From CAYRVX01 sp964642165 (lineage in GTDB: Bacteria; Planctomycetota; Phycisphaerae; SM23-33), in contig CAZXOC010000256.1 in the NCBI GenBank assembly GCA_964642165.1, forward strand, positions 1-10,796: DNA of 10,796 nucleotides. The letters are read 5' to 3'. Position 1 is the first letter of the stretch, and every line of letters begins with the position of its first letter. This document shows, piece by piece, positions 1-7,986 of the stretch. The notes under the pieces were generated by a model. That model had not been told where the DNA came from and did not search any database. It saw only the letters and a program-made list of their open reading frames with translations. The position numbers and the translations under genes are program-made.

Positions 1-1989
1 TTCCGCGTGCGGCTGACGGCGAAGGTGGACGGCCGGGGTGTGGAGGCCGACTGGCTCGTCAAGCACGGCCCGGCGGGAGCGGCGAGCGACCGGGGCTGGG
101 GCGGGCGCGGGATCCGCAAGCTCCACGCGCACCTGCGGGCGGAGCGGATGTACGGGCGGCTCGTGGAGCCCACCTCGCGCCTGGAGGACGTCCGGAAGCT
201 CCACGAGATCAGCGCCGCGCACCACATCGTCACGCAAAGCACGGCGCTGATGGTGCTGGAGAACGACGAGGACTGCCGCGAGCGCGGCATCGAGCGCGGC
301 GTCACGATGCTCCGCAAGTGGGAGCGTCTCCTTGTGAAGGAAGACCTGCTGAAGGAGGACGAACGCCGCAGGCCGCCAAGCAAGCAGATGCAGGAGCACG
401 AACGGCGGCTTCGCCACGACCTCCGTAAGCTGCTGGATGAGGGCCACTACAACAAGGCCGTGGAGGTAATCCACACGCACTCCACGGCCGCCGAGTGGCG
501 GTACGCCTTCGTCACGGAGCTCGCGCTGATGCGCGAGTTCGCCCAGATCCGCCTGAATGCCGCCGAGCAGGGCAAGCCTCAGGAGGAGAAGCTGGCCGCG
601 TATCGCGGGCTGTCGTGGGAGGAGATCCCCGCCGGGCGAACGCCCAGGCAGCTCGTCACGACGGCCGCCGCACACGGCATTGAGATCAAGCTGCCCGCGC
701 TGCCCGGGGACAAGGAGGCCCGACGCATCCTGGCCGGCAAGGCCTGCGCCCCGGCCGCCGACAAGGGTGAGCTGAGGGACGCCCTCGAGTGGCTGAGGCA
801 GACAACCGGCCTGGAGATGCACGTCCGCTGGGAGGCCCTCGCCCGGGCCGGGGTTGGCAAGGACGCCAAGGTGAAGGTGGACCTGAAGGACGCGACGGTC
901 GAGCGGGCGCTTCGCGCGATCCTCGATGCCGCGGGGGGCGAGCATGAGGTCGGTTATCGCCTGGAAGACGGCCTGGTGATCGTCTCGACGCCGACGGACC
1001 TCGCGCGGGTGCCGGTGACCCGGGTCTACGACGCCCGCGCGCTGCTAGCCTGCCTGCCGTGCTTCGACGAGGCGCCGGCGGCATGGCGCCGATGGCAGCG
1101 AGGGGGGGACACCTGGGGCGCCGAGGGCGGGGGCGTCTTCGGCGGCGGGATCTTCGAGGACGACGGCGGCGAGGCCGACGAAGGTGTGGTCCGGGTGGCG
1201 GGGGAGGCCGGTGACCAGCCGGCTCGCATCCGGCACGCCGGCATCGTCGCCCGTGTCGACGGGCGGATGCAGATCGAGCCCGCCGCCGGCGAGCGCCAGG
1301 CCCGCGGCATCTTCGAAGACGAATCGGCATACCCCGTCGGACCCCTCTACGCTCCGTTCCCCACGCGACAGCGGGTCGCCTGGAAGCTCCTGGCGATGAT
1401 CGGCGATCTGTTCAGCGGCGGTCTGTTCGATCCGCCCTCCAGCCGGGAGCTCTACCGCGGCTACGCCTACGAGGGCCTGCTGGTGCTTCGCTACGGGCGG
1501 GACGCCCACCTGGGCATCCGCGCCGTGCTTCGCCAACTGCAGCAGGCCGTGCGGGCCGGCAGGCTCGGCGACCTCTTCGGCAAGCACTGGCCGGAGTCGC
1601 TCTTCACGCGCGACGCCCGCGTCGAGCCGTGGGTGCTCGCGCTGCTGCGGCGCGCGGGGGAGGGCAAGCTGTCGCGGTTCTCCTCGGTGAGGGTCAAACA
1701 GGCGGCCGGGCGCCGGCTCGCGAGGGTCGGCGGCATCTGGTTCGACACGTCGCTGGCTCGCGGGGCGGCGATCTACACGATTGCGCGAACCGGCGAGGCG
1801 GCCGACGCCGTCCGCAAGACGTCACCCAAGCTCAAGGAGTGCTTCGCCTTCCGCGAGCCGGTCATCCTCGCCGTGGACGACGGGCTGGCGCTGTGCCTCG
1901 ACGAGGTCGGCCTGCGCCGCGCCGACGACCCGGACGTCCGGAGCCTGCTGGCGGCGCTCGCCGCGAAGCGCCCGGGCCGCTCAGAGTGA
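1..1989 (+). CDS. VIT/VWA-type protein with STN-like domain, C-terminal part (5' end cut)
   Basis: The reading frame is open from the first base, so the gene starts upstream; the GTG at base 7 is not taken as the start. 662 codons are visible. Residues about 68-100 (HHIVTQSTALMVLENDED) resemble the segment just after the VWA domain in VIT/VWA-domain proteins, where a conserved 'T..T.L.VLE' motif is usual. A charged helical stretch follows (about 115-165). Residues about 257-336 (LRDALEWLRQTTGLEMHVRWEAL through DGLVIVSTPTDLA) look like an STN/secretin-type short domain, as found in Planctomycetota proteins. A Gly/Asp-rich linker lies at about 370-405, and the last 200 residues match nothing I recognise. 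The VIT and VWA domains would lie in the missing part. Role unknown; family members are generally thought to be surface or envelope scaffold proteins (inference). The stop overlaps that of the convergent sulfatase. Confidence 0.75.
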   Translation, partial: FRVRLTAKVDGRGVEADWLVKHGPAGAASDRGWGGRGIRKLHAHLRAERMYGRLVEPTSRLEDVRKLHEISAAHHIVTQSTALMVLENDEDCRERGIERGVTMLRKWERLLVKEDLLKEDERRRPPSKQMQEHERRLRHDLRKLLDEGHYNKAVEVIHTHSTAAEWRYAFVTELALMREFAQIRLNAAEQGKPQEEKLAAYRGLSWEEIPAGRTPRQLVTTAAAHGIEIKLPALPGDKEARRILAGKACAPAADKGELRDALEWLRQTTGLEMHVRWEALARAGVGKDAKVKVDLKDATVERALRAILDAAGGEHEVGYRLEDGLVIVSTPTDLARVPVTRVYDARALLACLPCFDEAPAAWRRWQRGGDTWGAEGGGVFGGGIFEDDGGEADEGVVRVAGEAGDQPARIRHAGIVARVDGRMQIEPAAGERQARGIFEDESAYPVGPLYAPFPTRQRVAWKLLAMIGDLFSGGLFDPPSSRELYRGYAYEGLLVLRYGRDAHLGIRAVLRQLQQAVRAGRLGDLFGKHWPESLFTRDARVEPWVLALLRRAGEGKLSRFSSVRVKQAAGRRLARVGGIWFDTSLARGAAIYTIARTGEAADAVRKTSPKLKECFAFREPVILAVDDGLALCLDEVGLRRADDPDVRSLLAALAAKRPGRSE

Positions 1990-3459
1990 CGCCGGCAGCT
2001 CGACCGTATCGCCGGTGCGATGCTGCCAGGCGCGGATGCGGTCGGCGAGCTCGGCCATGCGCGGCCGGTGCTCGTCGCGCCGGGCGAGGTTGGTGGTCTC
2101 CAGCGGGTCGTCGCGCAGGTGGTAGAGCTCGTGGTGGCCCAGGGGCGAGCAGCAGAGCTTCCAGCCGTCGCGCGTGACGATGGCCCGGACGGGGTCCTGG
2201 ATGGCGGCGGCGGCCTCGGCCACCGTGGCTTGCCCCGCCAGGTGCTCCGGCAGCTCGACCTTCCCGACGACGTCGGCGGCCAGGCCGCAGTTCGGCCCGT
2301 TCCACTCGATGAAGACGTCGTGGTCCGGCTCGGGGCGGGCGCCCTCGAGGAGCCGGCGAAAGCTGCGCCCCTGCTGGGCGTCCGGCGCGTCGCAGCCGAG
2401 CAGATCCAGCAGCGTCGCCGGCAGGTCGATCTGGCTGACGGGCCCGGGAACGCGGCGGCCCTCGGTCTGCCCCGGCAGGCGCATCAGGAGGGGCACGCGG
2501 ACGGCCGGCTCGAACATCACGCACTTCGCGGCGAGCTGGTGGCTGCCCATCATGTCGCCGTGGTCGGACGTGTAGACGACGACGGTGTTCTGGTCCAGCC
2601 CGCATTCCTCCAGCGTCGCCAGGATCGTGCCCACGTGCGTGTCGACCTGGCTGCACAGGCCCCAGTAGCGTGCGATGAGCCGGCGCCACGCTTCCTCCAT
2701 GTCCAGCGGCGCCGAGCCGCCGCAGCCGGCGCGGCGGTAGTGCTCGCGGAACAGCCGCAGCTTGGGGTGCTGGTCGGCCGCGGGGGCGTTCTCGAAGTCC
2801 ATCGGCAGCGGGATGCCCGCCGGGTCGTACTGCTCGTCCCGCGGGCCGAAGAACGGCATGTGCGGCTCGAGGAAGTTCACGAACAGGACGAACGGCTGGT
2901 CGCGGTGCTCCCGGAGGAACCGGGACGCCTCCCAGCCGAGGTAGGCGGGCTTGCTGAACTCCTCCGGCAGGCGGGCGACTTGCCCGCGGCGGAAGGCGTC
3001 GCCGTCGGCCGGCGCGAAGCCGCTGTCGACGAGGAAATGGTGGTACGTGGAGCGGGCGCTGCGGTCGCGGCCGGCGGCGTAGTACGTCCGGTAGCCGTCC
3101 TCGATGCTGCGCCACTCGTCGAAGCCGTGCTGGGGGAAGATCTCGTCGCCCAGGTGCCACTTGCCGAAGTAGCCCGCGGCGTAGCGGCCGGGGGGCAGCA
3201 TCTCGGGCAGGCAGGGCGTCTCGGCCGGGAGCGGCGCGTTGTTCTCGGTGCAGCCGCTGGTGTGGGGCCAGAGGCCCGTCAGGATCGACGAGCGGGCGGG
3301 CGTGCAGACGGGCTGGGTGACGTAGGCCCTCTCGAAGACGACGCTCTGGTCGGCGAGGCGGTTGAGGTTGGGCGTCTGGATCTGCCGGTTGCCGTACGCG
3401 CCGAGCGTGTCCGCCCGCTGTTCGTCGGTGAAGAGGAACAGGAGGTTGATGGGCTTCAT
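1981..3459 (-). CDS. Sulfatase, Cys-type (formylglycine-dependent), cytosolic
   Basis: A 492-residue member of the alkaline-phosphatase-like sulfatase family, which hydrolyses sulfate esters. Visible landmarks: metal-binding N-terminal motif FTDEQR (D12, E13); the maturation motif CTPAR with C52, the cysteine that a formylglycine-generating enzyme would oxidise; GKWHLG (K100, H102); and YTSDHGD at 296-302 with metal ligands D299 and H300, followed by K312 in the AAK..MFE segment. The overall pattern (TDEQRADTLGAYG, SDHGDMMG) is like choline-sulfatase or heparan-type sulfatases, but the substrate cannot be read from the sequence. The ATG at 3459 was chosen because GAGGAA lies 7 bases upstream and the family N-terminus starts there; an in-frame upstream ATG at 3537 would add 26 Pro/Arg-rich residues. 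There is no signal peptide, unlike many planctomycete sulfatases. No maturase is visible in the window. Confidence 0.92.
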   Translation of the reverse strand: MKPINLLFLFTDEQRADTLGAYGNRQIQTPNLNRLADQSVVFERAYVTQPVCTPARSSILTGLWPHTSGCTENNAPLPAETPCLPEMLPPGRYAAGYFGKWHLGDEIFPQHGFDEWRSIEDGYRTYYAAGRDRSARSTYHHFLVDSGFAPADGDAFRRGQVARLPEEFSKPAYLGWEASRFLREHRDQPFVLFVNFLEPHMPFFGPRDEQYDPAGIPLPMDFENAPAADQHPKLRLFREHYRRAGCGGSAPLDMEEAWRRLIARYWGLCSQVDTHVGTILATLEECGLDQNTVVVYTSDHGDMMGSHQLAAKCVMFEPAVRVPLLMRLPGQTEGRRVPGPVSQIDLPATLLDLLGCDAPDAQQGRSFRRLLEGARPEPDHDVFIEWNGPNCGLAADVVGKVELPEHLAGQATVAEAAAAIQDPVRAIVTRDGWKLCCSPLGHHELYHLRDDPLETTNLARRDEHRPRMAELADRIRAWQHRTGDTVELPASL

Positions 3460-3508
3460 GGGGCGGTTCCTCGTTTGTGGCGCCCGGTCACGGGGCGGCG
3501 GCCGGTGG

Positions 3509-3537
3509 AACCTACCCGCGGCGGGTCGCGGTGGCAA
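3509..3537 (-). promoter_or_regulatory. Candidate sigma-70 promoter of the sulfatase gene
   Basis: On the minus strand, TTGCCA (3532-3537) and TAGGTT (3509-3514) are separated by exactly 17 bases, giving a transcript start near 3502 and a leader of about 43 bases that includes the GAGGAA ribosome binding site. The -35 box is 5/6 to consensus, the -10 box is weak. An 11-base GC palindrome (CCCGCGGCGGG, 3515-3525) sits in the spacer. Found by eye; not tested against background. Confidence 0.4.
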
Positions 3538-3584
3538 GTCCTTTGTGTTGTCGGCCTTTGGGAAAGGGCGGCGGCGATCTGTTG

Positions 3585-3614
3585 TGGACGCCGAGCGCCG
3601 CGGCGGCGTAGAAT
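3585..3614 (+). promoter_or_regulatory. Candidate promoter of the SHOCT-like gene/clpX operon (leaderless type)
   Basis: TAGAAT at 3609-3614 is a good -10 box (5/6). TGGACG at 3585-3590 could be the -35 with an 18-base spacer (4/6). The -10 ends only 6 bases before the ATG at 3621, so transcription would start at or next to the start codon. There is no Shine-Dalgarno at a normal distance from that ATG, which fits a leaderless message. A short inverted repeat, CCTTT-GGG-AAAGG (3555-3567), lies just upstream and might be a regulator site. Confidence 0.4.
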
Positions 3615-3620
3615 AAGGGC

Positions 3621-4007
3621 ATGGTGGGCTTCGGTGTGCAGGTGCTGTCCGACGCGAGCCGTGGCGCGTGGTGGCACATCGTCATGGGCTTGGCGCTGAT
3701 CCTGGCGATCCTTATCGTCGGCGGCCTGTTCATCCCGTGGGTTCGTCGCAAGTTCCATCCGGCCGGCCGGCGGCCGGACGGGTCGCTCATCGGCGGCTTC
3801 TCGATCGGCCGGATCGAGGCGATGCGCCGGGCGGACGAGATCAGCGACGAGGAGTTCCGGGCGCTTCGGCGGGCGGCACTGGGATTGGGCTCGGCGCCGG
3901 GAGAAAGCTCGAATTCCCCGTTAAGTGCCCCCGAGACGCCGGACGATGATGAAGTGGACGCCGAGGCGGACCGTCCGTGCGCCGATGGCGACATAGAAAA
4001 GGAGTGA
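3621..4007 (+). CDS. Small single-pass membrane protein with SHOCT-like C-terminal helix
   Basis: 128 residues. One clear membrane segment spans about residues 18-41 (WWHIVMGLALILAILIVGGL), flanked by WVRRK, so the positive-inside rule predicts a cytoplasmic C-terminal part. Residues about 62-88 (IGRIEAMRRADEISDEEFRAL) match the SHOCT pattern, a short helical 'G/D-EIS-DEEF' module common at the ends of small bacterial proteins. The last 40 residues are acidic and low in complexity. Its TGA ends two bases before the clpX ATG, and the clpX ribosome binding site lies inside its last codons, so the two genes are very likely co-transcribed and translationally coupled. Function unknown; SHOCT modules are thought to mediate oligomerisation or protein contacts. 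The start is supported by the adjacent -10 box and by the need to keep the membrane segment whole. Confidence 0.75.
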   Translation: MVGFGVQVLSDASRGAWWHIVMGLALILAILIVGGLFIPWVRRKFHPAGRRPDGSLIGGFSIGRIEAMRRADEISDEEFRALRRAALGLGSAPGESSNSPLSAPETPDDDEVDAEADRPCADGDIEKE

Positions 4008-4009
4008 GC

Positions 4010-5326
<1,317 letters not shown>

Positions 5327-5330
5327 CACG

Positions 5331-5384
5331 CTCGAGCGGGACCGTGCTCGCGGACCTGCGGGCAGCCGTCCCGCGCGCGTCGAG
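5331..5384. terminator. Imperfect inverted repeat between convergent clpX and rtcA
   Basis: CTCGA (5331-5335) plus GCGGGAC (5336-5342) can pair with GTCCCGC (5368-5374) and TCGAG (5380-5384), leaving a GCGCG bulge and a 25-base loop that can itself fold. The repeat starts 4 bases after the clpX stop and ends 29 bases before the end of rtcA, a natural place for a bidirectional terminator. There is no T-tract on either side, so it is not a classical intrinsic terminator; it could act as a 3'-end stabilising hairpin. Confidence 0.4.
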
Positions 5385-5413
5385 CTGCCTGCCCTCGAAT
5401 CGGCGCGTTCCCA

Positions 5414-6472
5414 TCACCCCTGCGCCTCGTGGACGACCACGGTGGCCGATCCCTCCTCGCCGGGCTCGATGTCGATCCGGCGGCCGGTGATCTGGCGAAT
5501 GACCTCCGCGTTGGTGCGCAGGTGGTCCGTCGCGCGCTCGACGACGTATCGGCTTTCCGCCGGGCACAAGGCCGCGACGACGAGAAGCTGGTCGCCCGCG
5601 CGGGCGCCGACCGCGCCGGCGGACTCGAGGAACGCGAGCAGCTCGTCGACGGCCTCGTCGGCGACGCGCTCGGCGCGCTTCGAGCGGGCCCCCAGCGCGA
5701 AGCACCCCCCGACGCTCCGGGCGAAGACGGCCCGAAGGAACACCACCGTGCCCGGCGAGAACGTCTCCCACGAGGCCTCCTCGATGGTGGCTCGGTGCCC
5801 GGCCTTCGCCAGTCGGCCGAGCGCCTGCGACGTCTGTCGGGAGATGATGTGGGCGGGCAGGGAGTAGCTGGCGGCGGACAGGCCGTCGATGTGTCGCAGC
5901 TGGCCCCGGCGCAGCAGCCGCAGCGGCTCGAGCGGCTCCGCCGAGCCGACGCCGCGGACCTGCACGCGGATCTCCCCGCCGCCGCTGGGGTAGAACCCCG
6001 CCCGGGTCATCTCCAGGTAGACCTGGACGTTGGCGGCGCTGGCCAGCGGGACGAACACGTCTCGCAGGTACTGGAAGCAGGGCGCCAGGGGGTTGTGCGT
6101 GCCGCCCGTGACCGTCACCTCCGAGTCGCCCTCGGCCAGCACGAGCGCCGGCAAGACCGTCTGGATCACCAGCGCGGCGGACCCGGCCGTGCCGATGTCG
6201 AACCGGAACGTGCCCGCGCGCGGCGGGCCCGGCTCGAACGAGACCTCCATCGACCCGATCTCGGCGCCGGCGAGGCGTGCGTTGCAGACGGCGGCGGCGG
6301 CGCGGACGGCCGCCAGGTGCTGCGGGCGGAGGCCCGGACGCTGCCGGCCCGCCCGGACCCCCGTGATGCGGACGCCCGTTCCCAGGGCGGCGGCCAGCCC
6401 CACGCTCGTCCGGAGGATCTGCCCGCCGCCTTCTCCCTGCGAGCCGTCGATGTGGATCATCCGCTCAGCCAC
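5414..6472 (-). CDS. rtcA: RNA 3'-terminal phosphate cyclase RtcA
   Basis: 352 residues with the chosen start (E. coli RtcA is about 338). The enzyme uses ATP to convert an RNA 3'-phosphate to a 2',3'-cyclic phosphate through a covalent histidine-AMP intermediate. Seen: DGSQGEGGGQILR at 9-21, GFYPSGGG at 159-166 (the family signature, though an Ala stands where Arg or His usually precedes it), a central THNPLAPCFQYL segment, and H317 in TDHLRTN, which by position is the adenylated histidine. The GTG at 6472 gives MAERMIHIDG, matching the short lead before the first strand in E. coli; the ATG at 6460 is the alternative and would lose only four residues. No strong Shine-Dalgarno precedes either. 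rtcB, its usual operon partner in E. coli, is not in the window; the gene follows the isomerase on the same strand after 108 bases. Confidence 0.95.
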   Translation of the reverse strand: MAERMIHIDGSQGEGGGQILRTSVGLAAALGTGVRITGVRAGRQRPGLRPQHLAAVRAAAAVCNARLAGAEIGSMEVSFEPGPPRAGTFRFDIGTAGSAALVIQTVLPALVLAEGDSEVTVTGGTHNPLAPCFQYLRDVFVPLASAANVQVYLEMTRAGFYPSGGGEIRVQVRGVGSAEPLEPLRLLRRGQLRHIDGLSAASYSLPAHIISRQTSQALGRLAKAGHRATIEEASWETFSPGTVVFLRAVFARSVGGCFALGARSKRAERVADEAVDELLAFLESAGAVGARAGDQLLVVAALCPAESRYVVERATDHLRTNAEVIRQITGRRIDIEPGEEGSATVVVHEAQG

Positions 6473-6580
6473 GCTAGGAATCCTATCCGTCGCCTGTGGC
6501 GAATCAAGCGAGGCGCAGCCGCGCACGGCAAGCGGTCCCGCGTCCGTGCGGCGGCCGTCCTTCCCGCCGGGCGAGGCGGC
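6473..6580. other. Isomerase-rtcA spacer
   Basis: This 108-base gap between two minus-strand genes holds the rtcA promoter candidate and a 7-bp stem (CGCACGG 6522-6528 with CCGTGCG 6544-6550, 15-base loop) downstream of the isomerase stop, with no T-tract. I see no small gene or RNA in it. Confidence 0.4.
6480..6507 (-). promoter_or_regulatory. Candidate rtcA promoter (leaderless type)
   Basis: On the minus strand TTGATT (6502-6507) and TAGGAT (6480-6485) are 16 bases apart, each 4/6 to consensus. The -10 ends 7 bases before the GTG at 6472, so transcription would begin at or within a base or two of the start codon. The -10 lies within an 11-base inverted repeat, TAGGA-A-TCCTA (read on the plus strand, 6475-6485). 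Identified by eye only. Confidence 0.35.
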
Positions 6581-7804
6581 TCAGGCGTACGAGGACTCGC
6601 CCGTGATGCCGAGGGCCTCCCGCTTGGCGCGGCGCTCGCGGGCGGCCGCGCGCTCGTAGCCCGAGGCGCGGAACGCCTCGAGCGGGTCGGCGGGCACGCC
6701 GAGCCGGGCCCGCACCGCCTTCAGGAGCGGCGTGACGTCCGTGTAGAACGCCGCGCGGAGCGTCTCCTCGGCGGCGACGGTGTCCTCCCTCGCCTGGGCC
6801 CTCGCCAGGGCCCTGCGGTCCACGCACAATGCCTTGGCCAGGAGCTGCTGCACCGTGTCCGCCGTCTGGATCATCGCCTGGACCTTCGGCTTGATCGCGT
6901 GCGACTGGTCGATCATGTAGGCGATGTCCAGGTCGCGCCCGGTCTCCCACTCGTACGCCGCGATCTCGTGGAAGATCCGGAACGCCTGGTACGGGTCGAT
7001 CGACCCGACGGTCAGGTCGTCGTCGGCGTACTTGCGGTCGTTGAAGTGAAAGCCGCCCAGCATCTTCTCGTCGATCAGCCACGCGACGATCTGCTCGACG
7101 TTGCAGCCGTGGAGGTGGTGGCCCGTGTCCACGAGCACGCGGGCCTTCGGGCCGGCGGCCTTGGCGAGAATGTAGCTCGAACCCCAGTCGAAGAAGTCCG
7201 TGAAGTACGTCCCCGGCTCGAAGGGCTTGTACTCCACGAGCATGACCGACCGCGGCGGCAGCGCGGCGTGGGCCTTCTTCAAAGCGGCCGTCGCCCAGGA
7301 CTTCCGCTGGCGGACGTCGCCCTGGCCGGGGTAGTTCGTCCCGTCGGCGAACCACAGCGAGAGCCAGCGGCTGCGCGCGGGCTTCATGATCGCGATCGAG
7401 TCGAGGATGTGCCCCAGCGCCTGCTTGCGGATCTTCGGGTCGCGATTGGTGATCGAGCCGTACTTGTAGCACTGGTCCTGGAAGACGTTCGGGTTGATCG
7501 AGCCGATCTTCACGCCGTGGCTCCTGGCCAGGCGCACGACGGCCGGGTCGAACCCGTTGGGGAAGTCCCACAGCACGTGGACGGCCACCGTCGGCGTGAT
7601 GCCCGTGTAGCGGTGCGTGACGCCGGCGTCGGCGAGCTTGTCCTCCAGGTCGACGGCGGCGGCGGACTGGAGGAACTTGCCGAACCGCGTGCCCGTGTCG
7701 GCGTAGCCCCAGCTGGGCACCTCGACGCGGAACCGCAGCAGACGCCGGATGACGCGATTCGCCGCGGCGGACGACAGGCCCCGTGGGCCGAGCTTCCTGG
7801 CCAT
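6581..7804 (-). CDS. L-rhamnose isomerase, Pseudomonas stutzeri (RhaI) type
   Basis: A 407-residue TIM-barrel sugar isomerase that should interconvert L-rhamnose and L-rhamnulose in the cytosol with two metal ions; related enzymes also act on D-allose/D-psicose. Visible: RVEVPSWGYADTGTRF (26-41), LVEYKPFEPGTYFTDFFDWG (189-208) with E191 and K193, VLVDTGHHLHG with D226 and H229, GGFHFNDRKYADDD with H253, D261 and D263, and MIDQSH with D299. As I recall the P. stutzeri enzyme, its active-site residues are E219, K221, D254, H257, H281, D289, D291 and D327; all match here at a constant shift of 28, so the site is intact. ATG 7804 is preceded by AAGGAG with a 6-base spacer. No rhamnulokinase, aldolase or transporter is next to it. 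Substrate preference within the family is uncertain. Confidence 0.9.
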   Translation of the reverse strand: MARKLGPRGLSSAAANRVIRRLLRFRVEVPSWGYADTGTRFGKFLQSAAAVDLEDKLADAGVTHRYTGITPTVAVHVLWDFPNGFDPAVVRLARSHGVKIGSINPNVFQDQCYKYGSITNRDPKIRKQALGHILDSIAIMKPARSRWLSLWFADGTNYPGQGDVRQRKSWATAALKKAHAALPPRSVMLVEYKPFEPGTYFTDFFDWGSSYILAKAAGPKARVLVDTGHHLHGCNVEQIVAWLIDEKMLGGFHFNDRKYADDDLTVGSIDPYQAFRIFHEIAAYEWETGRDLDIAYMIDQSHAIKPKVQAMIQTADTVQQLLAKALCVDRRALARAQAREDTVAAEETLRAAFYTDVTPLLKAVRARLGVPADPLEAFRASGYERAAARERRAKREALGITGESSYA

Positions 7805-7837
7805 GGACTGCTCCTTCTGCGGACCTCTGGCGAGCGC

Positions 7838-7866
7838 AATCTACGCCGCCGGGCAGGTGAGGTCAA
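7838..7866 (-). promoter_or_regulatory. Sigma-70-like promoter of the isomerase gene
   Basis: On the minus strand TTGACC (7861-7866, 5/6) and TAGATT (7838-7843, 4/6) are exactly 17 bases apart. The predicted transcript start is near 7831, leaving a leader of about 27 bases that carries the AAGGAG ribosome binding site. This is the best-looking promoter in the window. Confidence 0.5.
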
Positions 7867-7871
7867 TGACC
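7861..7871. promoter_or_regulatory. Possible operator: palindrome GGTCAATGACC
   Basis: A perfect 11-base inverted repeat (GGTCA-A-TGACC) covers the whole -35 box of the predicted isomerase promoter. A dimeric repressor bound here would block RNA polymerase. No regulator gene is in the window, and the site also lies about 40 bases upstream of the divergent phosphatase promoter. Short palindromes arise by chance, so this is tentative. Confidence 0.3.
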
Positions 7872-7912
7872 AGCCGCCACGCCGCGCCCCGGCCGGAAAG
7901 CCACGCCGCGGC

Positions 7913-7940
7913 TTGCCGTTGCGGCGCCCGGGCCTACAAT
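7913..7940 (+). promoter_or_regulatory. Candidate promoter of the SpoIIE phosphatase gene
   Basis: TTGCCG (7913-7918, 4/6) and TACAAT (7935-7940, 5/6) are 16 bases apart, placing transcription start near 7947 and a leader of about 40 bases before the GTG at 7987. An in-frame ATG at 7939 overlaps the -10 box but meets a TAG at 7972, so it cannot be the start. Confidence 0.4.
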
Positions 7941-7986
7941 GGCGTACGCTTCTCCGGCCCGTGGGCCCCCGTAGGACTTCGAGTTC

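Noticed and set aside
3460..3537. N-terminal extension of the sulfatase from an upstream ATG
   Set aside because: It would add 26 Pro/Arg-rich residues that are neither a signal peptide nor family-like, and would cross the predicted promoter; the ATG at 3459 has a good ribosome binding site.
2020..3699. 559-codon plus-strand frame antisense to the sulfatase
   Set aside because: It mirrors the codon structure of the sulfatase and its product is composition-biased without any recognisable domain.
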